Source: JADJGC01 sp964576925 (lineage in GTDB: Bacteria > Zixibacteria > MSB-5A5 > CAIYYT01). Taken from it: a DNA stretch of 64,000 bases. Of the stretch, positions 48,162-58,286 are shown in pieces. The stretch is from positions 62,001 to 126,000 of the forward strand of contig CAZNWJ010000008.1 in NCBI GenBank assembly GCA_964576925.1, in the 5' to 3' direction. The first letter of the stretch is position 1. Each line of letters starts with the position of its first letter. The notes under the pieces were generated by a model. That model saw nothing but the letters and a program-made list of their open reading frames with translations. It did not search any database and had not been told where the DNA came from. The translations under genes and the position numbers were made by a program.

Positions 48162-49616
48162 TTACCGCGCCGTAATCGCCGTCAACCCCTCAAACGGATA
48201 CCATTGGTGCGGGAACACCCCAATCGCAAACACCGCCACTACCGCGACAATCAGCGCCAGCATCAGAAACGCCGGCAGCGCCGGCACAGTGATCGGCTGA
48301 ACATCCTTGTCTGCCATGAACATCTTCACGATCACGCGCAGGTAGTAGTAAACCGAGATCAGTGAATTGATCACAGCGATCACAACCAACACATAGTAGC
48401 CCTCGGCCAGCGCCGACTTAAACAACACCAGCTTGCCCATGAACCCCGCCGTCGGCGGAAATCCCGCCAGCGAAATCATGAATACCAACAGCAGAATCCC
48501 CAGAAACGGCCGCGTCCGCCCCAGTCCATTATAATCGTTAATCGTGGCCACCTCGTCATGCGCATGGCTCGAGTCGACCTGGCTGATAATCATGAACGCC
48601 CCCAGGTTTGTCACCGCGTAGCACAGAAGATAAAACGCCGCCGCCGAAGCTGCTTCCGCCGTCCCGACCACCAGCGCGATCATGATATACCCGGCATGGG
48701 CAATCGACGAAAACGCCAGCATGCGCTTGAAATTCTCCTGCCGCAACGCCATGATGTTGCCGACGAACATCGTCGCCACCGCCAGCACCCAGAACAACGG
48801 CTCCAACTGCGCTTGGAAATCGTGATAGCCGAAACTGAACACGCGCAGCATCGCCGCAAACGCCGCCGCCTTGGGCCCGGCCGACATAAATCCGGTCACC
48901 GGTGACGGCGCGCCCTCGTAGGCGTCTGCCGCCCACATGTGGAACGGCACGGCTGCGACTTTGAATCCCAGCCCGACAATCAACAACGCCGCGCCGATCA
49001 ACAAGAACGTGTCGATCGAACCGCCTTGCCGAAGGACATTGACCAGGTCACTGATTTCAAAAGTGCCGGTAACACCGTAGATAAAGGCAATTCCCAGCAC
49101 CGTGAACCCCGTCGCAAACGCGCCCAGCAAGAAATACTTGATCGAGGCTTCCGTCGAGCGCAACTGCGTCCGCGCGAATCCTGCGAGCACGTACAGCGAG
49201 ACCGACATGATCTCCAGCCCGAGGAACATCACCAGCAGGTTCGAGGTCGACGCCATCACCATCATGCCGTAAGTGGCAAACAAGATCAGCGGGTAGAATT
49301 CGCCGTGGTTGTTATCTTTCTTCTTGAGATAGTCGACCGACATGAAGATCGTCAGGATCCCGGCCACGAGGAAAATCATGTTGAAGAACAGGCTGAAATC
49401 GTCGAGAACAAACTGCCCGGCAAACGTGCTCCCGCTTTCTCCAATCTGTTGCGCGCTGAAAATCAACGCAACCGCCAGGCCGATCCAGCTAAAATGCCCG
49501 ATAAACTCCTGACGTCTCTCCGACACAAACGGCTGCATCAACATCGCCAGTAACGCCGCTAGGCACACCGTCAACGACGGAGCGATCATCCACCAATCTA
49601 CCGATTGAATCTGCAT
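48162..49616 (-). CDS. nuoN: NADH-quinone oxidoreductase subunit N
   Basis: 484 residues with about 14 membrane helices, an antiporter-like subunit of complex I. Conserved are LFLGLEIMSVSLYVLAGF (Glu in helix 5), SIKYFLLGAFATGF (Lys) and FKVAAVPFHMWAADAYEGAPSPV. ATG at 49616 has GGGAT upstream; a Met six codons earlier is less likely. It is the last gene of the nuo operon, separated from nuoM by a small glutaredoxin gene, and ends 20 nt from the repeat nest. Confidence 0.93.
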   Translation of the reverse strand: MQIQSVDWWMIAPSLTVCLAALLAMLMQPFVSERRQEFIGHFSWIGLAVALIFSAQQIGESGSTFAGQFVLDDFSLFFNMIFLVAGILTIFMSVDYLKKKDNNHGEFYPLILFATYGMMVMASTSNLLVMFLGLEIMSVSLYVLAGFARTQLRSTEASIKYFLLGAFATGFTVLGIAFIYGVTGTFEISDLVNVLRQGGSIDTFLLIGAALLIVGLGFKVAAVPFHMWAADAYEGAPSPVTGFMSAGPKAAAFAAMLRVFSFGYHDFQAQLEPLFWVLAVATMFVGNIMALRQENFKRMLAFSSIAHAGYIMIALVVGTAEAASAAAFYLLCYAVTNLGAFMIISQVDSSHAHDEVATINDYNGLGRTRPFLGILLLVFMISLAGFPPTAGFMGKLVLFKSALAEGYYVLVVIAVINSLISVYYYLRVIVKMFMADKDVQPITVPALPAFLMLALIVAVVAVFAIGVFPHQWYPFEGLTAITAR

Positions 49617-49667
49617 CTTATCCCGGTCTTGCACTCCAGGGCGACAACTGCCGCCCGATTAGTATCC

Positions 49668-49880
49668 TCAGGAACCGCCGAATCCGACCGTTACCTTGCC
49701 GTTTTCCACTATCACCGGCACACGCCGACTGCCGCCCTGGAGCCGCTGCGCCTCTTCCGCGGCCCCCGGCACGGAATGAACATCGATATCCTCAAAAGGC
49801 ACGCCGCGTGCCTTGAGATCCTCGCGCGCCGCCGCGCAATATGGACATCCAACCTTGGTGTAGATCTTCGTTTCGCCCAT
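49668..49880 (-). CDS. Small glutaredoxin-like protein (Uxx-star type, Cys form)
   Basis: 70 residues. KIYTKVGCPYCAAAREDL holds the redox pair Cys12 and Cys15, followed by RRVPVIVENGKVTVGFGGS with the cis-Pro and a Gly-rich end. The length and GFGG ending match a family called Uxx-star glutaredoxin-like (seleno)proteins as I recall it, in which Cys12 is often selenocysteine; here it is TGC. Sitting between nuoM and nuoN in the operon, it may repair thiols of complex I. A cytoplasmic protein. Confidence 0.8.
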   Translation of the reverse strand: MGETKIYTKVGCPYCAAAREDLKARGVPFEDIDVHSVPGAAEEAQRLQGGSRRVPVIVENGKVTVGFGGS

Positions 49881-49883
49881 GCT

Positions 49884-51434
49884 TTATCTCTCCGCCTTCA
49901 GAGGCCACTCTGCTTCATTACTCGATTCGTATAGCTGCGACATTTGCACCCGTCGCGACTCGCTCTGTTGAATCAAATTGGTCACCGACGGCGCCATCGC
50001 CTCGAAAATCGGCTTGGGATACAGGCCGATCCAGAAGATCAGCACAACTAGCGGAGTCAGCACACACCATTCCCGCAGATTCAGATCCTTCAACGCTTGG
50101 TTCTCAGGATTATCCACCTTGCCCCATACGACACGCTGAAACATCCACAACATGTAGGCCGCCCCCAGCACGATGCCAAACGTGGCGATAACGGCGTAAG
50201 TGATATTCAATTTGAAAGTGCCGAGCAGAATCACAAACTCCCCGACAAATCCATTAGTTCCGGGCAGACCGATCGAGGAGAGCGTCACGATCATGAAGAA
50301 CGTCGCAAAGATCGGCATCACCTTGAATAGCCCGCCGAAATCGGCAATCATTCTTGTATGCCGCCGCTCATAGATCATCCCGACCAGCAGGAAAAGCGCG
50401 CCAGTCGATATGCCGTGATTCAACATCTGCAATATCGATCCGCCGACACCCTGGTCGTTTAGCGCCACCATGCCGATCATAACGAATCCCATATGCGCCA
50501 CTGACGAAAACGCCACCAGCGACTTTACATCCTTCTGTACCATCGCCACCAGCGCGCCGTAAATGATGCCGATCAACGACAGCACGGCGATTGTCGGCAG
50601 CCACGCTTCGAAAGCATTCGGGAACATCGGTATGCAATAGCGCAGGAAACCGTATGTCCCCATCTTCAGCAGTACACCGGCAAGAATCACCGAACCGGCC
50701 GTCGGCGCCTGCACGTGCGCGTCGGGAAGCCAGGTATGGAACGGAAACACCGGCACCTTGATCAGGAACGCCAGCGCGAACGCAATGAACAGCCAGTTCT
50801 GCACGTTCGGCCCCAACGCCAGGCGGTAATAGTCCATCAAGGCAAACGAATACACGCCGGTGCTGTTGTAGTTGATCATCACCAGCGCGATGATCGCCAC
50901 CAGCATCAGCAGCGACCCAAACATCGTGAACAGCACGAATTTGATCGCCGCATAAATGCGATTGATCCCGCCCCAGATTCCGATCAGGAAGTACATTGGG
51001 ATCAGCATCACTTCCCAGAAAATGTAGAACAGGAACAAGTCGAGCGAGACAAATACGCCGATCATCCCGGTCTGCAGGACCAGCAACGAGATCATGAAGC
51101 CCTTCAGCCGGTCATGCACCGCGTTCCAGGCCGACAAGATCGAAATCGGCATCAGGATCGTCGTCAGCATCACCAGAAGCATGCTGATACCGTCGACGCC
51201 GAGATTGTAGCTGATCCCCAGCGACTGAATCCACGGCACATTCACCGTGAACTGCATCGCGGAAGTCGTCGAATCGAAATTAAACCACAGATGCAGCGAG
51301 AAGACAAACGTCAGCAGCGTTGTGACCAGCGTGATCACCTTGATCGCCTGCTCCGCTTCCTTGCGCACGAACATCAGCAGCAAGGCGCCCACCAGCGGGA
51401 AAAACGTCACGATTGTCAGAATCGACTGATCCAT
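49884..51434 (-). CDS. nuoM: NADH-quinone oxidoreductase subunit M
   Basis: 516 residues, about 14 helices. Landmarks: LGVDGISMLLVMLTTILMPI, FLFYIFWEVMLIPMYFLIG with the conserved Glu, FHTWLPDAHVQAPTAGSVIL, KSLVAFSSVAHMGFV with Lys, and GLPGTNGFVGEF. Antiporter-like proton channel in the membrane arm. Two nt separate it from nuoL. It ends with a soluble tail of about 30 residues. Confidence 0.95.
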   Translation of the reverse strand: MDQSILTIVTFFPLVGALLLMFVRKEAEQAIKVITLVTTLLTFVFSLHLWFNFDSTTSAMQFTVNVPWIQSLGISYNLGVDGISMLLVMLTTILMPISILSAWNAVHDRLKGFMISLLVLQTGMIGVFVSLDLFLFYIFWEVMLIPMYFLIGIWGGINRIYAAIKFVLFTMFGSLLMLVAIIALVMINYNSTGVYSFALMDYYRLALGPNVQNWLFIAFALAFLIKVPVFPFHTWLPDAHVQAPTAGSVILAGVLLKMGTYGFLRYCIPMFPNAFEAWLPTIAVLSLIGIIYGALVAMVQKDVKSLVAFSSVAHMGFVMIGMVALNDQGVGGSILQMLNHGISTGALFLLVGMIYERRHTRMIADFGGLFKVMPIFATFFMIVTLSSIGLPGTNGFVGEFVILLGTFKLNITYAVIATFGIVLGAAYMLWMFQRVVWGKVDNPENQALKDLNLREWCVLTPLVVLIFWIGLYPKPIFEAMAPSVTNLIQQSESRRVQMSQLYESSNEAEWPLKAER

Positions 51435-51436
51435 CT

Positions 51437-53365
51437 TTACCTATTCAATAGCAAATAACCGATCACGAACACCACACCCGCCAGGAACACGAACGCGTAT
51501 CCGCGCACCATCCCGGTCTGCACCTTCCGCAAGGCCCCCGAAAACTGGCCGATGACCCACGCCGAACCATTAACGACCCCGTCGATCACGAGTACATCAA
51601 ACTTCTGCCAGAGCGCGTTTGACAAAGCTACACAAGGATTGATGAAGACCTTATCGTACAATTCGTCGATGTAATACTTGTTGTAGACCAGCTTGTAGAT
51701 GCCGCCCAACTTCTGCTCCATTACGTCGGTCTCGGCGCGATTCAGGTAGAGCCGCCGCGCCGTCAGGATCGCAATCAAAACCAGCACGATGCTCGCGGCA
51801 ATCAGGCCGTATTCCAGCGCATGCGAATGATGCGCCGCCTCATTGAGCCTTCCGATTTCCTCGCCCCGCGCAAACACCGGATGCAGGAAATGCGCGAACC
51901 ACGCGCCGCCGCCAAGCACCGCCGGCCAGCCGATCAGTCCGCCGATCACCGAAAGCACGGCCAGCACCATCAATGGCACCGTCATCACCTTCGGCGATTC
52001 GTGCAGATGCTCCGCCGTATGGTGATCGTAGCGCGGCTTGCCGTAGAACGTCATAAAAATCAAGCGGAACATGTAGAACGCCGTCAAGCCGGCCGTGAGC
52101 ACGGCGACCACCCAGAACATTGGCGATCCAAACGGCGACGAGAACGATTTCCACAATATCTCATCCTTCGACACAAACCCGGCGAGCGGCGGAATCCCGG
52201 CAATTGCCAGCGTCGCGACCATCATCGTCCAGAAGGTCGTCGGCATCTTGTCCTTCAAGCCGCCCATCTTGCGCATATCCTGCTCGTTGCTCATGCCGTG
52301 AATCACCGAGCCGGCCCCGAGGAACAACAGCGCCTTGAAGAACGCGTGCGTCATCAGGTGAAACACCCCCGCTCCGAAGGCCGCTACGCCGCACGCCAGG
52401 AACATGTAACCGAGCTGGCTTACTGTCGAGTACGCCAGAACACGCTTAATGTCGTTTTGAAATAGTCCAATCGTCGCCGCGAATATCGCCGTAAACAGAC
52501 CAATCCCGGCCACGACCATCAGCGTCGTCGGTGCCATCATAAAGAGCACGTTGCAGCGCGCCACCATGTAAACACCCGCTGTTACCATCGTCGCCGCATG
52601 GATCAGCGCCGACACCGGCGTCGGACCTTCCATGGCATCCGGCAGCCAAACATACAACGGCACCTGCGCCGACTTACCCGTCGCGCCGAGGAATAACAGC
52701 AGCGTGGCCGCCGTCACGATTCCCCCGCCCATCGCCAGTTGTTCCGGCGCCAGATTCATCACCTCGGCGAAGTTCACACTGCCCAGATGCCAGAACAGCA
52801 GGAAGATGCCGAGCGAGAAACCGAAATCGCCGATACGGTTGACAATGAACGCCTTCTTGCCGGCGTCCGAGGCCGACTTGCGCTCGTACCAGAAGCCGAT
52901 CAGCAGGTAGGAACAAAGCCCGACCCCTTCCCAGCCCACGTACATCAAGACGAAATTGTTTGCGAGCACCAGCATCAGCATCGAGCCGGTGAATAAGTTC
53001 ATGTAAGTGAAGAAGCGAGTGTAGTCTTTGTCATGCCCCATGTAGCCGATCGAATAGATATGAATCAAGAAGCCGACGCCGCTGACCACGAGAATCATCA
53101 CCGACGACAGCGGATCGAGCAGGAAGCCAAAGTCGGCTGCAAAGCTCCCGACCGGGATCCAGGAATAAAGCGACAGCTCAAACGACCGCGCCTCGGCCGG
53201 CAGTCCCAACAATTCGATTACGGCATACACCGAGAGCAGAAGCGAGACAAAGACCGATCCTGACGCGACGTAGCCGACCAGTGGCTTCGGCATCCGCCGA
53301 CCCACGAGTCCGTTGATCAAGAAGCCGACCAACGGCATCAGCGGTATCAGCCAAATCAGATTCAT
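51437..53365 (-). CDS. nuoL: NADH-quinone oxidoreductase subunit L
   Basis: 642 residues, the distal antiporter-like subunit, with about 16 helices and the long lateral helix near the C-terminus (KLGGIYKLVYNKYYIDELYD). Conserved: FFTYMNLFTGSMLMLVLANN, YVGWEGVGLCSYLLIGFWY (Glu), FLGATGKSAQVPLYVWLPDA and RVLAYSTVSQLGYM (Lys). It forms the outer proton channel and transmits the conformational change. It lies 22 nt after nuoK. Confidence 0.96.
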   Translation of the reverse strand: MNLIWLIPLMPLVGFLINGLVGRRMPKPLVGYVASGSVFVSLLLSVYAVIELLGLPAEARSFELSLYSWIPVGSFAADFGFLLDPLSSVMILVVSGVGFLIHIYSIGYMGHDKDYTRFFTYMNLFTGSMLMLVLANNFVLMYVGWEGVGLCSYLLIGFWYERKSASDAGKKAFIVNRIGDFGFSLGIFLLFWHLGSVNFAEVMNLAPEQLAMGGGIVTAATLLLFLGATGKSAQVPLYVWLPDAMEGPTPVSALIHAATMVTAGVYMVARCNVLFMMAPTTLMVVAGIGLFTAIFAATIGLFQNDIKRVLAYSTVSQLGYMFLACGVAAFGAGVFHLMTHAFFKALLFLGAGSVIHGMSNEQDMRKMGGLKDKMPTTFWTMMVATLAIAGIPPLAGFVSKDEILWKSFSSPFGSPMFWVVAVLTAGLTAFYMFRLIFMTFYGKPRYDHHTAEHLHESPKVMTVPLMVLAVLSVIGGLIGWPAVLGGGAWFAHFLHPVFARGEEIGRLNEAAHHSHALEYGLIAASIVLVLIAILTARRLYLNRAETDVMEQKLGGIYKLVYNKYYIDELYDKVFINPCVALSNALWQKFDVLVIDGVVNGSAWVIGQFSGALRKVQTGMVRGYAFVFLAGVVFVIGYLLLNR

Positions 53366-53387
53366 TTGCCGCTCGCTTCCCGCTCCA

Positions 53388-53690
53388 CTACCACTTCAAC
53401 AGGTTCAATTCATCGATATTCGCGCTGTCGCGATTGCGAAAGAGCGCGATAATAATCGCCAACCCGACCGCCGCTTCGGCAGCCGCCACCGTCATCACGA
53501 CAAACACCATCACGTGGCCGCCCATCGCGACCAAATCGCGCGAAAACGCCACCAGCGTCAGGTTCGCCGCGTTCAACATCAATTCGATCGACATGAAGAT
53601 GATCAGCACGTTGCGCGCAATGATCACGCCGAGCATCCCGATTACGAAGATCACTCCGGCGACGATTAAGTACCATTCCAAGGGAATCAT
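53388..53690 (-). CDS. nuoK: NADH-quinone oxidoreductase subunit K
   Basis: 100 residues, three helices: YLIVAGVIFVIGMLGVII, NVLIIFMSIELMLNAANLTL (with conserved membrane Glu) and VMTVAAAEAAVGLAIIIALF (second Glu). These glutamates take part in proton translocation. Two nt separate it from nuoJ. Confidence 0.95.
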   Translation of the reverse strand: MIPLEWYLIVAGVIFVIGMLGVIIARNVLIIFMSIELMLNAANLTLVAFSRDLVAMGGHVMVFVVMTVAAAEAAVGLAIIIALFRNRDSANIDELNLLKW

Positions 53691-53692
53691 AG

Positions 53693-54193
53693 CTACAGCC
53701 TCTTCTTCGCCATCACCACCGCGCCGAGCACCGCCACGATCAACAGCACCGAAGTCAGCTCGAACGGATACAGGTACTTCTGGAATAACTCCATGCCCAC
53801 GCCGTGTACCGACCCGAAGTCGGCTGGCAGACTCGCCGCCGGCGCCCGGGCGACTTCCGATGTGTGGATCACCACCAGCGTCTCAAACAGCAGCACCACC
53901 GCAAACGCAATTGCCAGCGGCCGGAAGCGCAGCTTGAGATCCTTGCCGAAATCCTCACGCCGCAGATTCAGGAGCATGATCACAAACAGGAACAGCACCA
54001 GGATTGCGCCGGCGTACACGATGACTTGCAGCATTGCCAGGAATGCGGCATTCAGTTTAATGAACAAGATCACCTGCGCGACGAATGACGTCAGCAGATA
54101 CATCACCGACGCAATCGGATTGCGCTGGATGATCACGAGGATCGAGGCCGCGATCGCGATCGCGGCGGCTCCGATGAAGATTGCTACTTCCAT
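53693..54193 (-). CDS. nuoJ: NADH-quinone oxidoreductase subunit J
   Basis: 166 residues, five helices; FIGAAAIAIAASILVIIQRNP and LQVIVYAGAILVLFLFVIML with the pi-bulge Tyr are the usual landmarks. The ATG at 54193 overlaps the nuoI stop (TGATG). A more upstream in-frame start would add 28 residues lying inside nuoI and is rejected. Confidence 0.93.
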   Translation of the reverse strand: MEVAIFIGAAAIAIAASILVIIQRNPIASVMYLLTSFVAQVILFIKLNAAFLAMLQVIVYAGAILVLFLFVIMLLNLRREDFGKDLKLRFRPLAIAFAVVLLFETLVVIHTSEVARAPAASLPADFGSVHGVGMELFQKYLYPFELTSVLLIVAVLGAVVMAKKRL

Positions 54194-54693
54194 CAGTGCT
54201 GCTGTTGCTCCTGCTGCCAGGCGACCCGCCGCTGCGGCCGTAGAAACTTCACTTCCGACGGCTTCACGCGCGGCCACTTCACCAGCAAATCGTCCTTGGT
54301 ATAGATAAACTTGTCGCGGTGGTCCGCGGCAAACTCGTACTCGCGCCCCAGGAATATCGCCTCCTCCGGGCAGGCTTCTTCGCAGAACCCGCAGAAGATG
54401 CAGCGCAGTTCGTTGATCTCGTAAATCCTGGCGTAGCGTTCGCCTTTTTCATTTTCCGCCGGCTCCATATAGATCGCATCCGCCGGACAGGAGGCCGCGC
54501 ACAGCCCGCAGCACACGCAGCGCTCGCTGCCGTCCTCGTAACGTTCGAGGAAATGCAGCCCGCGGTAGCGCGGCATCATCGGCTCTTTGACAAACGGATA
54601 ATTGACGGTCACCGGCTTGCGGAACATCTGCTTGAACACCGTGTACATGCCGATCGGAATCGCGATGAATATCTCTTTGAGCACGCGAAACAT
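54193..54693 (-). CDS. nuoI: NADH-quinone oxidoreductase subunit I
   Basis: 166 residues. Two [4Fe-4S] motifs, CVCCGLCAASCP and CIFCGFCEEACP, with about 28 residues between. It passes electrons to N2. ATG at 54693 has AGGAGG seven nt upstream (54702 region); a TTG two codons earlier would be too close. The N-terminal helix attaches it to the membrane arm; the Gln-rich end (QQEQQQH) is a local feature. Confidence 0.95.
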   Translation of the reverse strand: MFRVLKEIFIAIPIGMYTVFKQMFRKPVTVNYPFVKEPMMPRYRGLHFLERYEDGSERCVCCGLCAASCPADAIYMEPAENEKGERYARIYEINELRCIFCGFCEEACPEEAIFLGREYEFAADHRDKFIYTKDDLLVKWPRVKPSEVKFLRPQRRVAWQQEQQQH

Positions 54694-54703
54694 CGTCAAC
54701 CTC

Positions 54704-55687
54704 CTAAAATTGCGCCACCAGCGCGGTAACCAGGATGTTCGCCAGCGCCAGCGGAATCAGAACGTACCAGCCGAACTTCATCAACTGGTCATAGCGGAAA
54801 CGCGGCAGCGATCCGCGCAGCCAAATATACAGGAACAAGAACGCAAAAACCTTGATGCCAAACCAGATGATTGGCGGCAGGTACGGCCCCTGCCAGCCGC
54901 CGAGAAACACCGTCGTCGCCACCGCCGCCACCGTCACCATATTTGCGTATTCGCCCACGAAGAACAGCCCGAAGCGCATCGAAGAATATTCCGTGTGATA
55001 GCCCGCCACCAACTCCGACTCCGCTTCCGGCAGATCGAACGGCGCGCGGTTCGTCTCCGCTATCGCACACGTCAGATATAAGAGGAACGCCACCGGTTGC
55101 TTGAAAATGTACCAGTCAAAAAACGATGACTGCTGCTCGACGATCTCGACCAAATTCAGCGTTCCCGCCAGCATGATCACGCCGATGAAGCTCATCCCCA
55201 GGCCGATCTCGTACGAAATCATTTGCGCCGAAGACCGCAATCCCCCCAGCAGCGAAAACTTGCTGTTCGGCGCCCAGCCCGCCATGATAATTCCGTAAAT
55301 CCCCAGCGAGGTCACGGCGAGAATAAAGAGCAGCCCCAGGCTGAAATCTGAAACGACGAGATTAATCTCCCGCCCGAAAATGTTGATTGTGTCGCCAAAC
55401 GGCACCACCGCGATCGGCAACATCGCCGGGATAAACGCCAGCAGCGGCGCCAGCAGGTACAGCGGCTTGTGCGCGGCTGCCGGCATAAAATCTTCCTTGA
55501 ATAGCAGCTTGATCAAATCCGCCACCGGGGTGAGCAAGCCGCGATACCCCGCCGTGTTCGGCCCGATGCGTGATTGCATTCGCGCCAGCACCCGCCGCTC
55601 GAGATAGGTCGACCAGGCGCAGGTGACCAGCAGCACGTTGAGCGCCATAAACGACTTGATGAAGGCAACAATCGCAAATTCCAGCAT
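54704..55687 (-). CDS. nuoH: NADH-quinone oxidoreductase subunit H
   Basis: 327 residues, eight helices, at the quinone site. Conserved: TYLERRVLARMQSRIGPN, LLTPVADLIKLLFKEDF, GWAPNSKFSLLGGLRSSAQM and ETNRAPFDLPEAESELVAGYHTEYS (quinone-gate loop), here only cited by its first residues. It connects the peripheral and membrane arms. It lies one nt after nuoG. Confidence 0.96.
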   Translation of the reverse strand: MLEFAIVAFIKSFMALNVLLVTCAWSTYLERRVLARMQSRIGPNTAGYRGLLTPVADLIKLLFKEDFMPAAAHKPLYLLAPLLAFIPAMLPIAVVPFGDTINIFGREINLVVSDFSLGLLFILAVTSLGIYGIIMAGWAPNSKFSLLGGLRSSAQMISYEIGLGMSFIGVIMLAGTLNLVEIVEQQSSFFDWYIFKQPVAFLLYLTCAIAETNRAPFDLPEAESELVAGYHTEYSSMRFGLFFVGEYANMVTVAAVATTVFLGGWQGPYLPPIIWFGIKVFAFLFLYIWLRGSLPRFRYDQLMKFGWYVLIPLALANILVTALVAQF

Positions 55688-55688
55688 G

Positions 55689-58286
55689 CTACATCTCGGA
55701 TATCTTCACGAGATCGAACTTCTCCTTCAATCCCGTCAGCAAGTTCGGTTTCAATTCCCCGAAGTTTTCGGGCACCAATACCATTCGATCCGGCAAATTC
55801 GCAGCGATCTTGACCTTGCCGACAATCTTCCCGGTTTTCGATTCGACCTTGACCAAATCGCCGTCGGTGACGTTCAACGCCTTCGCCTCGCGTTCGTTTA
55901 CCGCCACGTACGGCTCGCTCGTAAACTGCATCAGGCTTTCGCTGCGCTCGGTCAAGGTACCGCGATGATGATCTGCGTTCTCGATTGCGAGGAAGAACGG
56001 GTAGTCCTTGTCGGGGGTAAGCGGATGATACTCCACTGTTACCAGCCCGGCTCTCTCGCCTGCCTGCGCAGTTCTGCTCAGGTGTCCTTCCTGGCCGTAT
56101 TGCGCAAATCGCTCCGGCAATCTTCCGAGCGCCTGCCGCATCTCCGCGTAGACCTCGGAAACCTGGGCCTGTCCAAAACTCACCCCGAGCGCATCCGCGA
56201 GTTCGTCGATAATCTCGCAGCCCTGACGCGACTGAAAGAGCGGATTGATCGCGCGCTGCGAATACTGCACGCGGCCCTCCCAGTTCGTGCGCGTCCCTTC
56301 AAATTCCGCAAAACTGCAGCGCGGCAGAATCACATCCGCCAGCCGCGCCGTATCGGTCATAAAACTGTCGATCACGATGAGCGTCTTGAGCTTCTCCAGG
56401 GTTCCTTTGGCGTACTCGCCATCCGGGAATATGCGCACCGGATCACAATTAAACACGAACCCGCACTCGATCTCATCTTCGTTGATCGCCTCAAAGATCC
56501 CCAGCGTGTCCTTGCCGACGGAATCCGAAATCGGTCCCCGCCACAGATCTTCGAGTTTCGGCTTGCCTTCCATGCCGCGACTCGCCGGCAACCGGTCCGG
56601 CAGCGCGCCCAGCATCTCCGCGCCGCGCGTATTGCTCTCGCCTGGCAGCAGCGCCAGCTTCGCGTTGCGACAGACGCGCCGCAAATTGTGCAGCGCCGCC
56701 AGTTCTTCATCGCGGAACGGGTAGCGCTGAAAATCCGCGCCGGCCAGGATCACGACATTCTTCGCGTTGACCAGCTGCTCGACCGCCGCCTGCAGGGCCT
56801 TGGCGTCAACGCCGGCTGTGGTCGCCGTATCTTTCAAGTTCAGCGCCGCATGAGCCTTGCTGAACTCCGCAGTCATCTGGTCGCCAATGCCGAGCGCGGC
56901 TTTATCAAACGATGAATTCGCGAGGATCCCGTCGACCAGCCCCAATAGAGTGAGCACGCCTGTGCCCGGCTGGTGCACCAGGTTGATCGCATCGGTGCGC
57001 ACCGCTAGATGCGTCGGCCGTGTATTGATAATAATCAATTTCGCGTCGCGATAGCGAATCCCGCGCTTGATCCGCAGCGCTGTAATTGGATTCTCGGTGT
57101 GGAGATCGCAGCCGTAAACGACAAACGTATCCGCGTTGTCGATATCCTCATAGCCACAATCGTCCGCGCCAATGCTCTTGCCGCCGACCATATCATTCAG
57201 CGACAGCCGGCGCTTGCGGTTCAGGCGATGATCGATGTTGTTCGTGCCGATCACCCGCCGCAGCAAACGCTGGAAGGCATAGATTTCTTCGTTGGTCGAA
57301 GTTCCGCCGATCAGCCCGAAAAATCCGCTGCCCGACAACTTCGACTTGTGTTCGGCGACGTGCTTCTTGACAAACTCGATCGCCTCGTCCCAACTCGCTT
57401 CCACCAACTGCCCGCCGCGTTTGATCATCGGCGTTTTCAGCCGGTCGTTGCTCTTGACGTATTGATAGCCGTAGCGGCCGACATCGCACAAAAACCCGCG
57501 GTCGATCGCTTCATTTGGATGAGCCGTGCTGCGGAACAATTTATTGTGAAACGACCACAGCGTCATGTTGCACCCGTCCGGACAGAGCGGGCAGATTACA
57601 TTCGCCTGCTTGGTCAACCAGACGCGCACCTTGTAACGCCAGTCAGTGTTGGTCAGCGCGCCGACCGGACAATATTCCACCACGTTCCCCGAGTAGAGGT
57701 TGCGAATCTCGCGTCCCGGCGGCGGCAAAATCTCGGTGTGATATCCGCGCTGGTATGCGCCAAGGTCGTCTTCAAAGCACGCCTCGTCGACGATGCGCGT
57801 GCAACGATAGCAGTGAATGCAGCGATTCTGATTGCGGATAATCTCCGGCCCTATACGATAGTCGTCAAATGTCGATTGCGGGTCGTTGATGAACCGGTGC
57901 TTCGGCTCCTGCAGGCGGCTGTAATCCAGTCCGTATCTGAACGTCACGTCTTGCAGGTCGCACTCGCCGCCTTTGTCGCAGGTCGGACAATCGAGCGGGT
58001 GGTGCGCCAGGATAAACTCCAGCACGCCCTGCCGCGCCTTCACGACTTTCGGCGACTCCGTGTGCACGACCATGCCTTCCGTGGCCGGCGTGGCGCAAGC
58101 GACCTGAAGCTTCGGAAATTTCTCGATCTCAACCAGGCAGATACGGCACGCGCCGACCGGCACCAATTGCGGATGCCAGCAGAACACGGGAATATCGATC
58201 CCCGCCGCGAGCGCAGCCTGAAGCACCGTCTGGCCTTTCACCACCGGCACCGTCTGGTTGTTTACCTTGATCGCAAAGTCGCTCAT
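55689..58286 (-). CDS. nuoG: NADH-quinone oxidoreductase subunit G
   Basis: 865 residues. The N-terminal [2Fe-2S] domain has CWHPQLVPVGACRICLVE and a downstream Cys; then HPLDCPTCDKGGECDLQD (His-Cys3 cluster N5), CIHCYRCTRIVDEAC and CPLCPDGCN, the latter belonging to cluster N7/N4-type sites. The rest is a molybdopterin-oxidoreductase-like domain without an active cofactor. It is part of the NADH module. It overlaps nuoF by 4 nt (58283-58286). Confidence 0.96.
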   Translation of the reverse strand: MSDFAIKVNNQTVPVVKGQTVLQAALAAGIDIPVFCWHPQLVPVGACRICLVEIEKFPKLQVACATPATEGMVVHTESPKVVKARQGVLEFILAHHPLDCPTCDKGGECDLQDVTFRYGLDYSRLQEPKHRFINDPQSTFDDYRIGPEIIRNQNRCIHCYRCTRIVDEACFEDDLGAYQRGYHTEILPPPGREIRNLYSGNVVEYCPVGALTNTDWRYKVRVWLTKQANVICPLCPDGCNMTLWSFHNKLFRSTAHPNEAIDRGFLCDVGRYGYQYVKSNDRLKTPMIKRGGQLVEASWDEAIEFVKKHVAEHKSKLSGSGFFGLIGGTSTNEEIYAFQRLLRRVIGTNNIDHRLNRKRRLSLNDMVGGKSIGADDCGYEDIDNADTFVVYGCDLHTENPITALRIKRGIRYRDAKLIIINTRPTHLAVRTDAINLVHQPGTGVLTLLGLVDGILANSSFDKAALGIGDQMTAEFSKAHAALNLKDTATTAGVDAKALQAAVEQLVNAKNVVILAGADFQRYPFRDEELAALHNLRRVCRNAKLALLPGESNTRGAEMLGALPDRLPASRGMEGKPKLEDLWRGPISDSVGKDTLGIFEAINEDEIECGFVFNCDPVRIFPDGEYAKGTLEKLKTLIVIDSFMTDTARLADVILPRCSFAEFEGTRTNWEGRVQYSQRAINPLFQSRQGCEIIDELADALGVSFGQAQVSEVYAEMRQALGRLPERFAQYGQEGHLSRTAQAGERAGLVTVEYHPLTPDKDYPFFLAIENADHHRGTLTERSESLMQFTSEPYVAVNEREAKALNVTDGDLVKVESKTGKIVGKVKIAANLPDRMVLVPENFGELKPNLLTGLKEKFDLVKISEM

